A stretch of DNA of 64,000 bases from Tenodera sinensis (GCA_030765045.1 CM060968.1:105011904-105075903); one strand, 5' to 3'. Positions 1 to 13,555 are shown, counted from the stretch's first letter. Translations and numbers: made by a program. Notes: generated by a model from the sequence alone, not told the origin.

Positions 1-106
1 GATGCTCGCAGCTCAAAATACCTTCGGAAACAACACAAGATTTTCTTCGATACTCTTTGTACAAGAGTAGAGAACGTCATTTGAGTGCTACACATCAGAG
101 TTTCTG
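1..106 (+). repeat. HM element fragment, distal end
   Basis: The left part matches the middle of the HM core (rapid-decay match around the GACACGAAGATTTTC segment). It jumps directly to the HM terminus, a GAGTAGAGAA motif followed by a GAGTGCTACACATCAGAG end. The copy is therefore internally deleted and cut by the window edge. Confidence 0.75.
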
Positions 107-622
107 GGAGTACGATTTGATGGCCTTTTCGGTTATGTTGACATTGCAGACAAATGAATTATCACATCTACCAACTTAACCTATCCTCCTATATTACCTA
201 CTTTTAAGGTCTAGGTCTCTAGGATTTTCAAACCCTTAAACTTAAAAATATTTTGATTAATACATATATAAAATATAATCAAACCTACTTTTTGATTTTT
301 ACCACTTCAATATTTGTATTTTTACTTATTTATATTGCATATGTTATGATTTAAAAGAATAAATCACTGAAATGAGTCCAACTATCGTTGAATGACGATT
401 GAAGATATTAGGCAGAGGCACTGAATTCGAATAAACGTTTTGCGAGATAAACAGAGTAGGCCGTGCTCAAGTCAATAGTTACCCATTGTAATCATGGCGG
501 CTAAATTGAACGAGTGTATTGATTCTGAATGAAAGAAAATTGGAAAATGGCAGTACTTCTTTCATACCTGAAACATCTAAAAAGAGATACGAAAAATGCT
601 ATAGTTAATACGAGCACCCCCC
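107..622. other. AT-rich spacer, nothing recognised
   Basis: Low-complexity AT-rich sequence with stops in all frames. No repeat similarity to the rest of the window was seen. Confidence 0.6.
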
Positions 623-993
623 AAATTGTCTGCAATACGCCGCCGTGGCCGAGTAATTAGAGCCTAACACCAAGATGGCCCGAATTTGACTCCAGGGACC
701 TACATGTGGTATTCGTGGTGGACGAAGTGGCGTCAGGGCGGTTTTCTCCGGTTTCCCCCGCTAGTCGTTCCACCAATTCCTCCATTGTCACCTTTCCAAT
801 CATCGATTTCATCTGCATTTCATATCATCCTCTTCCTCAGTGTCAAAACTGGTGCTTGGCTGACCACCCGCTTCAGGTCTTCACTCTGTCCGGTTCATAT
901 GTTCCTGTGCTCCCCGACAGGCGTCTGACCTTAGCCACTCTTTTGTAATTCCTACATAAGGGGAGGGTAACAGAAAAAGAAATTGTATGCAAT
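623..993 (+). mobile_element. SINE-A, complete with target-site duplication
   Basis: The body is 637-979. It is flanked by 14-bp direct repeats AAATTGTCTGCAAT (623-636) and AAATTGTATGCAAT (980-993) with one mismatch, as expected for target-primed retrotransposition. The head is tRNA-like: an A-box-like stretch TGGCCGAGTAATTAG and a B-box-like stretch GAATTTGACTCC. The body carries a GTGGTATTCGTGGTGGACGA block and the block CAGGTCTTCACTCTGTCCGG, both also found in the copies near 19.2 and 25.8 kb. Two 80-codon frames here are translations of the SINE. No autonomous partner was recognised. Confidence 0.85.
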
Positions 994-1404
994 TCACGTG
1001 TGGTAAGTGTTTTTATTAATCCTCGGAAACTGAAAGAACTCGACTGCGTCTCGTCTTTTGAAACTTTTCCTGGCTCCAGTAAGAAAAATTAGTTGCTATC
1101 TTTCTATCGCGTTGGATGAAAGCATCGAATGACTTATTCCGTTGATACACCCTTGATAGGCTGTATTCTACTATTGTGCAAGACAATTGAGCGCCTAACC
1201 ACGGAATAAGACTAACAGGGGCTTATTCCGAGTTCGTACAACCAACCTTCAAGAAGTGTCCACTATGGAGTCATGGAGTTTTGGAGCCACTCACCGTCTA
1301 ACACAGCGCTGTCCAACTTTGTCTCTTTGGAGACGTTTACGCAATTAGCCCCTATTCCCCACTTCCTCTTTCAGTCCTAGGCTGAATCAGTTCACAACCA
1401 GTGA
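994..1404. other. Spacer, nothing recognised
   Basis: Mixed-composition sequence without coding signal or visible repeat relationship. Confidence 0.5.
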
Positions 1405-1822
1405 TGGATACAGTTTCTAAGTCACAACTTCAATTTTCTGGGATTGTCCTCAGAAGATCTCTTCATTCTGGATGATTTTTGCTTGAATGATAAATAGTAA
1501 GCAAGACAAAAGCTTACGAAATAAAGAATGTGGATCTTGTTCAAACAGTTTATGTCAAATACTTTTTTCTTTTTAATGAACCATTTCCGGGACAATCTTT
1601 ATTATTTGTTTGAATTTGCAGATACTTACACTTTCTCAACTATGACCATGTTCGTTTCTTTTTCCATTTCTTAGCCTTACAAAGAGAACGGAATTTCAAA
1701 AGCATCGTATAGCTACCAGTTCATAAAATGTGTACGTATCCCCATATTCTCTCCGTATCTACACTAAAATTGGCAATAAGATAATTTCTGAAAATTTTTA
1801 CGTTGATTAAAGTGTAGTAGAC
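1405..1822 (+). repeat. HM element, distal half, diverged
   Basis: It runs in order through HM core blocks: TTCATTCTGGATGA, GAACCATTTCCGGGA, ACAAAGAGAACGGAATTTC, and the GCAATAAGATAATTTCT block near the end. The hairpin and microsatellite part is missing. The usual ATCAGAT terminus is replaced by repeat X, the same junction order as at 23.2-23.8 kb. Confidence 0.75.
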
Positions 1823-1844
1823 AGAGCAAAACACATTTGGAAAA

Positions 1845-2135
1845 ATAGTGAACAGAGTTTCTCCAAATTTAACTATATTAAAAGTCTGTATCACAATAGG
1901 TTACGCGACGATCACTTGGTAGATCTTCTAAGTCTATGCACTTCGACTTTGTCGCCAAGTGTTGAGACTTCTTAAATGTAAGCAGTACCAAAGAAGTCCC
2001 TGATGAACAGATGTTTATACTTACATGTAACCAAACCACCACTGCAACACAGTGGCACAGTCAGCATATAGTGGAAGGAGGTAAACCCAACCTCCTCTCT
2101 TTCGCAAGCGTTGGGCGTCGCTGGGGTAACGTCTT
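1845..2135 (+). repeat. Dispersed repeat X, copy 1
   Basis: It matches the reverse complement of 23165-23465 over most of its length. Shared blocks include ACTATATTAAAAGTCTGTAT, GACGATCACTT, CATATAGTGGA and GGAGGTAAACCCAAC. I do not recognise its class. In both copies it lies directly beyond the distal end of an HM element, in the same relative orientation. Confidence 0.75.
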
Positions 2136-2774
2136 CCGTTCCTCGCAGTACTTTTAGTGCAGGCTGTAAGTTGACGACATATTTTATCTAATTTACAGTG
2201 AGCAGCGGATTTAGCGGACAGGACAAGTTTACAAGCGGTTGTTCGGTTCAGTGTCCCTAAGTGATGGTGACTTTCCCCAAGAGACTGCCATGCGTGGCGA
2301 TGTCTCCTGTGCATGACGTTGTTTCCTGTCCACTTCTTCAGAAAATAACTAGAGAGATATATGTATGTAGCTGCCTGCTGCATGTTTCAGGCCCACCCTC
2401 TCACACGGACCTCACTGGTTTCCGTCCTCCTGACGTCACATCCGCAAGCCTTTCCTTCTCTACGTATGTACAACTTTTTCGTGCACCGAAATCGCGAACA
2501 CCCACTTCCATGGGAGTTCCCGCGATCGTTGTACGCTTCAGTTGGCATCCCGTGTCTCCCCATGGCCCGCCGTTGTAACTGGATATCTTAGCACAGCAAT
2601 TGTTTACACAACACTGCATTTGATATATTCGACTTTAGTGTCATTGTACTAAACAAATGTCATGCGTTGCATTTACATGGATTTCTCTACCCATTCTTCA
2701 AATTATTTAACCTACTGCATCCTGAGATCACAATACAAGAGTTAAAATTATTATTTTGTGCTTTCTATGGGCCA

Positions 2775-2813
<39 letters not shown>

Positions 2814-3648
2814 GGGGGGGGTGACTTTTTGTGAAGGGGGCTGAAATGACATTTAGACAGTTGCAAATTTTATGTGGATTAATATGTGTTATTAGTAGAG
2901 CAGGGATTGGCTGCCAAAAATTAGGAAAAATTTAGACACGCCTCATCCATCATGGACCCGTACAGTCAAAACGGACATATTATTAAACAACAGTTTATAT
3001 GCATTTTTGAGTGAAGTACGCCTCGTGCATCTCAATTAATATGCATAGAAGCTTTTGCCATTTAAGTAATAATATTAAAACGCCCAGTAAATGATTAAAA
3101 CTGTCTTAAAAGGCTAAATCAAGCACGCAAACTTGCGAGGTGGCAATGGCATAGCGCCAGGCGTAGAAATCCTACTATTGGACGTGGTACGTGCTTTCAG
3201 GAAGTCTCGAATTAGCTGAATAGGGTTGTGACGGGTCCTCTGCACTAAGCCCCAATGTCTCAGCATTGGTTATTAGGTATCAAAAGAACAAGAATATTCA
3301 AAAAATAAAATGTTGTTCCGGGGGTTTGGGGTTCAGGGGGGTTTCAGCGGTAGCATCTTATATGATACCTTGGGACTACATTAAGTTTTTACTGTTTTTA
3401 TATTTCTAGCATCGATACAAAGTAGACAAGAGAGAGAAAAAGTATGAGCATAGAATGCAGAAGGTATCAAACATGTTACCACCGGCTGTTATGAGTTTAA
3501 CACATTCACATAGCGAGAAAAAAATCCAAAATCTGAAGTATCCTATGATACCAAAGGAAAACACAAGATAAACATTTCTAGAAATTATTTAATTACACAT
3601 ATGCCGTTTGTAGCCTAAGGTTGGAAAGGTAGAATCAGTCCGAAAAGG
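2136..3648. other. Unassigned region
   Basis: No gene model or known repeat. A 120-codon minus-strand frame (2021-2383) overlaps repeat X and has no recognisable domain. The homopolymer block at 2780 lies inside this stretch. Confidence 0.5.
2780..2821. repeat. (A)30-TTT-(G)9 homopolymer block
   Basis: A run of 30 A is followed by TTT and nine G. It could be the poly(A) of an old retro-insertion, but no identifiable body lies upstream. Confidence 0.9.
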
Positions 3649-3649
3649 T

Positions 3650-3735
3650 AAATGCCTTAGCCGGGATGTGAACGAGAATCTTCGGCTTTCCCTCCGTTAC
3701 TCTGACCAACTGTCCATCTGAGACTGTGAAGTCAG
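3650..3735 (-). mobile_element. tRNA-derived SINE head
   Basis: The minus strand shows an A-box-like CAGTTGGTCAGAGTAACGG and a B-box-like TCGTTCACATCCCGGC with tRNA-like spacing. No cloverleaf with a paired acceptor stem is evident, so it is a SINE head or tRNA pseudogene and not a tRNA gene. Confidence 0.55.
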
Positions 3736-4011
3736 TATGCATGCTATACGAAGCATATACTTAAATACGCCTTTCAGATAGACAACCAGCAAAGCAAGTC
3801 CATACTACAGAACGGTTTACACAGCAACTCTGCCTATGTTATGCCATTAAGTGCCAAGATATTCTTTCTCCCTCTTCCCCTATCTGTAACTACTTAATCT
3901 GTTCTTTGTATATCCCCTTCATCCCTGTCTGGAACTTAAGTGTCATGTGATGTTGCGAAAATCGGCGTAAGAGTTTTTTCTTGTGTTAATAAAAATTAAA
4001 ACAAAAATACA
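3736..4011. other. Spacer
   Basis: No recognisable content. Confidence 0.4.
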
Positions 4012-4400
4012 ACCTGAGATTGTATTAGAAATACCTGTTTTGACACCCCCTAAATTCAAATGTTTGCTTCTTTTTAGAAAAAAAATGTCCCTTTGATGTG
4101 TGTGAAGGTGTGTATTTATGTATCTTTGTGTGTGAACAGCATAACTCAAACTAAAATTGGTTGGATACCAAACTCTATATTTAATTCAGCATTTTCCAAG
4201 GAAATGGCACGAAGTTTTTCAAAAACGTTCCCCCACCCCAAAGCTCGCTTTACATGGACCATGTTTAGAAACTTCTGATTTTCTCAAAAATGGTTAAAAC
4301 GGCTCAGACGATTTTGAGTAAAACAGATTATACTCAAGATCTTTGTATGAATTTTCTAGGAATAACCTATGGGATCCACTTTACTGTGAAAGAATTTTAT
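4012..4400 (+). repeat. HM element, proximal fragment
   Basis: It starts inside the block after the hairpin (GAGACCCCC-like TTGACACCCCCTAAATTC). It has a short, impure GT tract at 4096-4135, then the ACAGCATAACTCAAA block and about 250 bp of core. Both ends are missing. Confidence 0.8.
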
Positions 4401-6156
<1,756 letters not shown>

Positions 6157-6195
6157 TACAAAGAAAGTCATAATTGGTCTTAAGAGGATATTTAC

Positions 6196-6292
6196 CTTAA
6201 GGGGTAAAAAAATACCGTATATTCAAGAACTAACTACTCTGTGTGGATTAACCATATAAAATTGCTATTGAAGTCTTGAAACGTAATATCTT
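6196..6292 (+). repeat. Dispersed repeat Y, copy 1
   Basis: It shares TGGATTAACCAT and AAATTGCTATTGAAGTCTT, plus a less conserved GGGGTAAA left part, with 47441-47555 in the same orientation. It begins about 40 bp after the AAT array. The class is unknown. Confidence 0.7.
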
Positions 6293-7218
6293 CTTCATGC
6301 TAAATAAACCTCATTCCAATTTTAAAAAATTAATTTAGGTGCTTTATTTGATTTAATTTCGTGTAGGAATTTAGTTTTTCTGTAACCATGTAATCATGAC
6401 AATTTTAAAAATATTTCAAGCCTGCTATTTTATTTTAAAACTTAAGTTTTTGTTTTAGATAAATGACCACAACTAGGCTTCTATCTATATAAACAATATT
6501 AGAATTTTTTACAAATTAGTAAAATAATTTTTCTAAATTATTTCATTATACTTTCTTCATAACAACTATGAAACAAACGAAGATAATTCCCCACACAGCA
6601 ACAATCACAAAAGTTTTATTCAAATTTTCTTTCAATAGTTTGTAAATGGTCAAATTAGCTTAGAAAATATTATTTGTGGAAAGTGAGCTATTAAACTTCG
6701 ATATCAAGTTTTGGTGTTTTTTAAAATAATTACTTTGAAATTAATACGGATATTTAAATAATTATTTTTGCAAAATACACTTAAATGTTTGCTTCATTCT
6801 GTAAAACATTTTTAAATGTTGACCTTTTAAAATTTTAAGCTGTTCTTACTCCCTTAAGCTACGAGAAAGCATACGCTACAAAAGTATGTAACTTAGTGTA
6901 CTTTATTCCAGCAAGTATGAAATATATTTATATACAGAAGCCCTTGGTTCAAAACAAAGCAAGCTAGGCAAGCGCCAAGCTCCGCTCATTACTGATACAG
7001 TGAAACCCGTAATTGACTAGACGCATGTATCATATCTATTGGCTGAACTTCAAAATCTTAGCAGCATTTATGCCGTTAGTTACTGTACAATGTGATTGAA
7101 GTGCCGTTGCATATTTTTAATCTATCGCGACAATCTAAACTTGCTTTCGACTGCTCTCCTTCCAGTCACTCAGATTATGCACTGTTTCTGTTTATTCCCT
7201 TCAGATGCTAAGGTAAAC
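6293..7218. other. Very AT-rich spacer
   Basis: No coding signal and no repeat relation noticed. Confidence 0.5.
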
Positions 7219-7388
7219 ATCTGATGTATTGCACTCGCACAACCTTCCCCACTCCTCCTTGTATACATTATTTTTACAAACGCCTTTTATTTTCTCTACT
7301 TTAACTTAAGCGAGATAAACATTTGCAGAAATCGTATTTATATTTGCGTATATGTACAATGGGATTAGGGGAATACAGTAATGGCAGC
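7219..7388 (-). repeat. HM element, distal terminus fragment
   Basis: It begins with the characteristic ATCTGATGTATTGCACTC end, followed by the motif region, the GAGATAAACATTTGCAGAAA block and GGGGAATACAGTA. It breaks off there, so about 170 bp of the distal end remains. Confidence 0.85.
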
Positions 7389-7733
7389 AGTATAACAAGA
7401 ATTGGTGTGTTCAATGAAGTATCAGTCCATCTAGCGACAAGAGTGGGTACTGTTTGAGTTTAACACGCCACTATAATAACAGGTTTTACAATCGGAAACT
7501 TTAAAACCTGTTTCTTATAACACGTATGCTTCCTGCTCCCTTTCCTGATTGGCTAATGTACAACGTTGAATGGCGACGAGTGACAAACAAGCCCTTTGCA
7601 ATGCAAGGTCAGGCAATATCAGTAATACAAACACACTGCCATGATAGATACAGGTGCCATCATGATCTTGTAAGTTAGGTTTAACCAAAGGACCCTCCTA
7701 ACATTTGTTAACAAGACTTAATATGCATTCCAG
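7389..7733. other. Spacer with a small inverted repeat
   Basis: It contains AACAGGTTTTA (about 7480) and TAAAACCTGTT (about 7502) as inverted arms, and otherwise nothing recognised. The 5' part of the neighbouring transposase may have decayed here. Confidence 0.4.
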
Positions 7734-7940
7734 ATGTATGTGCGTAAATGTGCGAATCACTTCAACGTCGAATATCAACATCAATGGATTGGTAGAGGTG
7801 GACGAATTCCACGGCCAACCTGGTCGCCAGATATGACGCCTCTTGACCATTTTCTATGGAGTTTTATGAAGAGTATGGTCTATGGTACTCCTGTAACGTC
7901 AGTGGAGGACCTTCTGGCACGAGTCCACGAAGGTTTGTAG
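7734..7940 (+). pseudogene. DDE transposase remnant (Tc1/mariner-like)
   Basis: The 68-residue frame contains WIGRGGRIPRPTWSPDMTPLDHFLW-like sequence (residues about 18-43) and then a VTSVEDLLARV segment. The SPD-LTPLDFFLW pattern holds an acidic residue in the C-terminal part of the DDE catalytic domain. It is common in insect mariner/Tc1-type transposases and their annotated relics. The upstream catalytic residues and DNA-binding domain are absent, and the frame is interrupted just after the motif. This is a dead fragment with no intact element around it. The superfamily call is from memory of the motif; the exact subfamily is uncertain. Confidence 0.75.
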
Positions 7941-8106
7941 TGTAGACAGCCCGATGTTGGATTTATTGACGAAATATGTGCACACACCCATCTCACACTT
8001 CGATGCGCTACAGCGTCCGAACCGTGCATTTCGGTACAGGGTTTGATATTTGAAAACCGATCAGTTTAACGTCCCACATAACATAGTAAGCGTTGTCGGT
8101 GTTCTT

Positions 8107-8121
8107 GGGACACCCTGTATA
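8107..8121. mobile_element. Possible terminal sequence of the transposase relic
   Basis: GGGACACCCTGTATA, about 165 bp downstream of the transposase fragment, resembles the GGGTGTCCC-type ends of insect DNA transposons. No inverted partner is visible upstream, consistent with 5' loss. Confidence 0.35.
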
Positions 8122-9040
8122 TATGTATACCTGTCTCTATATACAAGTAAAACACTCAGATCAGGAGCACATGTTTTAGAGATCTCAAAACGTGTTCTAT
8201 ATAACAATCTTAAATTTAAAGTATATATTTTAGTTTTTCGACTCTATTTCTCTCCCTTTTACACAGTATGTATAACCTGATTTTTACCTTTTCACTGTAA
8301 ATTCAAGGAGCCTATGAAGGACGTTTAAAACATATCTTAAATATATGTGATTTTTATGTATTTTACGCCGACACAAACGGCTACTTGCTTGTAAGGTCAC
8401 CGCCTTTGTGAAATTTACTCCCATCTCATTGCTCTGCACTTCTTTTAAAGCATTGCTTGAGAATTTTTCCCGGGACTGTACAGAGCTGAAAAAAAAGTAG
8501 AGAAATACTCTTAAGAAAGAAGAACGTGTCGTAAATTTCGCAACAGTCCTGCAAAAGACCTTGATTTTGGAATGCGGTTTACATAACTTTCTTGCGATTG
8601 AGGCATTTTTCGTAAAATAAAATAAAATAAAGGAAGAGAACATTCTTCAACCAGTACTCGAATGAGAAGATTTATAATATTTCTGTACGTAAGATTCTGC
8701 ATGCTTTTATGTGTGCTCAACTTGCCTGTGCAAACAAAAGAGCTTTGTACTGCCTCACGCAATGTGGCACTGAACCTATAGGGCGGGGTCCTTCATTGTG
8801 GTTTTTAAGAAAACGCAGAAGAAAAACCTATTGTCCCTAGCAGTAGTCCTTAAAGTGGTAACATGATATTCTTTTGTTTTCATTCTCTGTTCGCAGAAAT
8901 CCATTTATAGCTGTATTCCTTTATTTCCTTTTTACATTTACAGAAGGGTTTACAAGAGTTTCTTCATTCTTTTGCATCTGTTTGCTCCACCTTTTTAACC
9001 TCCAGTACTTCCTTTTAGTACATTTGTGTTACTGCCCCTC
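8122..9040. other. Unassigned region
   Basis: Overlapping minus-strand frames of 119 and 83 codons (8284-8762) have no recognised domain. Nothing else was identified. Confidence 0.45.
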
Positions 9041-9318
9041 GGTGCAAAATCCCTCTTGGACCAAAGCCTCCATAGCCTACCGCCCAGCCGCTGCATCCCC
9101 CACCTCTGCCCATTACAAGTACTGAAGGATGGGACGTGGTCATCGACCCGGCCCCTCCCAGCCGGTGTATGCGGGGACAGTACTTCTCAATGAAGTAGCT
9201 CTTCAATTTGACCCTCAGGGAACGAACGAGGCTGAGTGTACTCCTTACCACGACTCCCAGCAGAAAATCGCCACACCGGTACCGTGAATCGAACCCAGAT
9301 CTTTCAGTTAATACTGTT
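9041..9318 (-). mobile_element. SINE-B copy
   Basis: It shares with 30067-30380 and 41475-41772 the block CGAGGCTGAGTG, the AAGTAGCTCTTCAATTTGA-type block and a CCCAGCCGCTG start. On the minus strand the head carries a B-box-like GGGTTCGATTCACGG at its right end. A target-site duplication was not obvious here. Confidence 0.8.
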
Positions 9319-9344
9319 TACCTAGTAGGTAATAGTTATTGTAT

Positions 9345-10060
9345 TCCATTTAAAAATTCATTACCGAAATTTCACTGAAAATACACGCTTTGAGACACCC
9401 TAAATTCAAAACGGCTGTGTCTGCCTGTGTGTAGCTGCAAATAGCTTAAGTCTAAACAGATTGGTCAGTGAAATATCAAGGCCGCGCCGTGGTCGAGTGG
9501 GTAGACCTCTCAGCAAGCAGCCCTGACGACCGCATGTGGGATTTGTGGTGGACAAAGCGGCGTTGGGTCGGGTTTCCTTCAGATTCTCCGGTTTCCCCGC
9601 CATCTCATTTTACTGATTGTCCATCTTCATTCCATGTATCATCAATGTCACCGCCTGAGTTGCCACATCTATTAAAAGCGAGCATTAAACTCTACCAAAA
9701 AGTGACACACTATACTTGGTATTTAAGTTTAGTACCTTCCAAAGATACGACACAAAGAGTATTAAAAAGACCCCCCCTCCCCCAAATCTAGTCTAATCTT
9801 TACATGGAGCATTTCTAAAAAAGTGTAAAAAATGGCTAACGATTTTAATTACAACAGTTCAGTATATCTTGAATAATTAATCTGGGAATGCCCTTAGTAT
9901 GTAGTTGTATTCATTCTGGAGAACTTTTATCCTTGTTATTTGTTTGAGTTTTCCGTTACTTATATTTTTCTCAAATGGGAAGTCGCTATTCGTTTTATGT
10001 TCTGAATGTGTAATGAGAATGGAATGTCAAAGCCACCACATTGCGATCGCCTTTTAAAAG
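9345..10060 (+). repeat. HM element interrupted by a SINE
   Basis: The left part (9345-9432) matches the proximal block up to the GT region. The right part resumes near 9705 with ACTTGGTATTTAAGTTTAGT and continues through the core, with an internal deletion near 9927, to CTTTTAAAAG near 10057. The distal terminus is missing. The intervening 270 bp is SINE-A related, so the SINE inserted at or beside the microsatellite. Confidence 0.75.
9470..9690 (+). mobile_element. SINE-A variant inside HM
   Basis: It starts GCCGCGCCGTGGTCGAGTGGGT (A-box-like) and carries the GTGGTGGACAAAGCGGCGT and CTCCGGTTTCCCCGCC blocks of SINE-A, followed by a different 3' part. The B box is degenerate. A 107-codon frame here is a SINE translation. 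Confidence 0.7.
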
Positions 10061-10547
10061 ATGTCATGGATGAATAAAATATCCTCCTCGGCCTGAACTA
10101 CTGCAAGTTTCTTATAAAAGTAACGCGTAATTGAAGTGCTTAATTTTGCATGAAGATTGTAAATTATGGGTTAGATTATAACGGTAAAAGGAGAAACATT
10201 ACACAATAGTAAAGGTGCAGTGGTTAAAACTTTTTTGCTGCCAATGACCTTAACCTGAATGTCGAAATATTTTGCTGTTATCGTCACTTTTTCCACTCCA
10301 GCTTAACACAGAGTGTACACTGGAATATGAAGTGCGTAACTGTCAGGTAGACAATGGTACTGTGAGTGTATACGTGTGAAATTTATATCTTGAGGTCAGC
10401 ATCTTCTCTTATTGTGCACTTGTATTCTTCTTCTTGTCCCCTGGATTATAATCTCTTCTCTGCGTACTTGGAGTAAAGCTATCTAAATTATTTAGTTTCA
10501 CAAATATTCCTTTTATAACCCTCTTCTGCAAACGATGATATAAAAAA
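10061..10547. other. Spacer
   Basis: Nothing recognised. Confidence 0.45.
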
Positions 10548-11085
10548 CTGGTATATTGCACTCGGATGACTTTCTCTACTCTTGTACTAAGTATTCTTAT
10601 AAACTCTTGTTTCTCTGTTCCTCGGAATATGTCTCCTACGCAGGTACCGGGAATCGAACCGTTTGGTAAGCAGCTGCTCTACCAGCACGCTAAGGAGCAA
10701 AGTCCTTGATAATAGCAATCAGTAATTATATATAACAGAAAATTTCACTATATATAGTGGTCCTTTTTTAATCTACATTTTTGTGGGGTGAACTTTTGTC
10801 TATCTGATGTAGTTCACACATTATAAAATTAATTCAGAATTAAGAGGACTTAAGAGCCTATCCCCAAAAAATTCAAGATAAACATTTTGCCATGAAAACT
10901 TCTTAAGCATGTGGTATTTTAATCAAAATCGTTACATTCTTTTTCAGATAATCAAAACTTCGATGTAAATGTCAGTTTGAGGTTGGGAAAGTTGCCTGAA
11001 AATAACATTGTTTATCTTGAATACCTTGAATTTCAATACCAAGTTTGGTATTTTATCGACAAAGACACACATCCTGAATTTTTTC
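10548..11085 (-). repeat. HM element, interrupted and truncated
   Basis: The distal terminus (TATTGCACTCGGATGACTTTCTCTACTC-type region, 10551-10625) is followed by a tRNA-like head. HM core then resumes at about 10760, including CTACATTTTTGTGGGG, GGTATTTTAATCAAAATCGTTA and CAATACCAAGTTTGGTAT. It stops near a short GACAAAGACACACAT remnant of the microsatellite. The hairpin end is absent. Confidence 0.75.
10630..10705 (-). mobile_element. tRNA-derived SINE head within HM
   Basis: The minus strand has A-box TAGCGTGCTGGTAGAGCAG and B-box GGTTCGATTCCCGG, both close to canonical pol III boxes. Its position splits the HM copy, so it inserted later or accompanied a deletion. Confidence 0.7.
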
Positions 11086-13555
11086 TTTTGAAATTCAGGT
11101 AACGTCGAATTTTCGTTGGAATGCAATACTTCGTCTACCTGATATAGGTAAACAATAGAGAAAGTGAAAATCAAATACGTATTACGTGTATCAGATTGTA
11201 ACCTAGGTTGAAAGGATAGTGATAGAGTATGGACGGCGGAGATTCCGCACTGAGCCAACTGTTGAGGTGGTGTATGTCATACTCCGGAAGGAAGGGATGT
11301 GCTGGAACCCACTAGACAGCGTGAGGGTCCCTACCATGTGCTGGAGATTATTTATCTCGACACTAGTGTTCGCCAAGCAGCCAGGGATCAGACAACTACA
11401 ACGCCACCTATCCGCTGACAACAGTACTTATAATTCGCAAGGTACCGACACAGCAGTGCCAAAGTCGCTCATCGCCAACACTTTCTACCGTGAAAGACCG
11501 GTGAAATGAAATGTAATTATTCTTCCCAGTATTTGTTTGTTAAACATGGAAAATCCCCGTAAAAAGCAATGGATTAGGAAGGCAGGAATCGATCTCGCTA
11601 CATCTCGAATGCAAGCCCCATGCATTACCGCGGAGCAATCTCGCTCGGTCTGAAAGGAAGTGCAACGCAGTTGGTTGTGTTGCAACAAATCAAGGCCCAG
11701 CTGTCGGCCGAAGATAGTTCTGCAGCAATAATGGCTAGCCCCTTCCTGTAGGCAGGTGCTTCAATATCATTTACATCTTACTTCCTCCAATGAATTTGCC
11801 TTTACCGTGAGGCATGTTTCCCACTGCAGATCGATATGCTGCCAGCAATATCCTCTTGTTCACTCTGATTGATGCACTCAGGAGAACATCACAAAACATG
11901 TACTGCTACTTGTTCTTCATAGAAGTCTATTGTTGCTTGTGAATATTGATAGATAGGAATATCCCAAACATTGAGTTCATCATCAACATAATGGGATTGT
12001 TCCGATACACAGTTTCTCATCATGCGAGGATTCGTGTAACGCCTGATGCTCATGTGTTTACAAAGAGCATCATCGCTCCTGACAGTTCTTGACCAATTTA
12101 AAAGATGTTGGAAAACATTATTATACTAAAGTCTCTTCCATATAACTTTTTCCCTGTCTCAGTCGCTTCTAACTGGCTACTGTCGTGGAATAGGTTCTTC
12201 TGCCATGCAAAACCGTCCCTTATTAGATATCTTATTAAACTCACTGATCTATATATGAAAAAAATTACAGTGAACATAACCTAAACCTGCACAATAGTTG
12301 GGATAGAATAGATTGTAGGTCCAAAGCAAAGTGTGTAAATTAATATGCAGAAAAATAATTTTAGTATGTTGATATTCACTTAGTTGCACTTAGAACCCAT
12401 GTTCCAATGAGTTTAAACTTAAAAATGAATCTGAAAATAGTTTTGCTGACGAAATGAGTGGATTAGTTTTTCAAAATTCTAATTTATAGTGAAAATTGCT
12501 ATAGATTTTAAAAATTAGCACAAATTTAGTAATACATGACATTCTAGTTTCTAAATTGTATGTGGCAAAACTGTCCCACTCGTGTTAGAGTTTAACAGTT
12601 TATGAGATAATTAGTTATGCGTTTAACAAATTTAATATTAGCTTTTTATCTTCCCTGAAGCTATTTTACATGCAAGTAACTCATACCCAGCAGTAACGTC
12701 AATGTGTATACAGTGTCATTTATGTAGGAAATGTATAGCAACCATTGTATATTTCGAGCATAATTCACCAGCTCAGAGTTGCCTCTTCAGCAAACAGAGA
12801 TTATAATTTGTTGCACTCAACACCATTAACATTTTGCATGACCGCAGGTGCAAGTGCGTGGGAGGAGACTGCACCACAATAAATCACAACAGGGCGGTTC
12901 TGAAACATTTTAGTGTGACGTGTTATAAATCCATAGCTGACACCTCTACATTGTCCCACTTCCGGATCCTGTTGGCACCTAAATATACACACGCGATGTA
13001 TGACTGGGGAATTTCACTCTGTGTATCAGGTATTGTGTTTTCATTTCGATCAAATCACTTGCTCATATCTTGTCCACTTTATTGTCCTAGTTGAATTTAA
13101 CTTTTCAGGAATAAGGCTACCTTCGAGTACTTTACCTTCGTAACTAAACATTGAGGTGTTTACCTCATAAAGACAGCTTCATCATCGTAATCATTTAGCA
13201 CTGTTTAGATTTTAGGATAGTGATTCTTTTAGATTCTACTATCTGCCAGGTGAATCGATGAAAGCACTATTTAAAGCTCTCTTTCTCTCTCCCCGTCTTT
13301 CTTCAATCTTTACAATCTTGTGTGAAGTTACGACACACATACGTCCGTAGCGTAGTTTGAGAGCAGTACTTGAGCACTTTTCCTGGTGAATCTAAAAGTT
13401 TTTGCACATACTTTTAAAAGACAATGTTAGTAATGAAGTAGCAACTGTTTATAGCACTTCTGGTTCCAGCTTATGCAGTTGGCAAAAACAGCTTATCATC
13501 TGTTTTACATCAGCAAACACGAGCGCACGCACACGCACACATACACAAAGGTCAG
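11086..13555. other. Unassigned region
   Basis: Long stretch without recognised repeat or gene. Short frames at 11203-11688 and 12801-13094 have no known domain. Complexity is normal, so it may contain old unique DNA or unlisted transposons. Confidence 0.5.

Noticed and set aside
2021..2383. 120-codon minus-strand frame
   Set aside because: Overlaps dispersed repeat X, has no recognised domain and shows no splice or conservation evidence.
8284..8762. Overlapping 119- and 83-codon minus frames
   Set aside because: No domain recognised, low complexity in parts, and no sign of exon structure.
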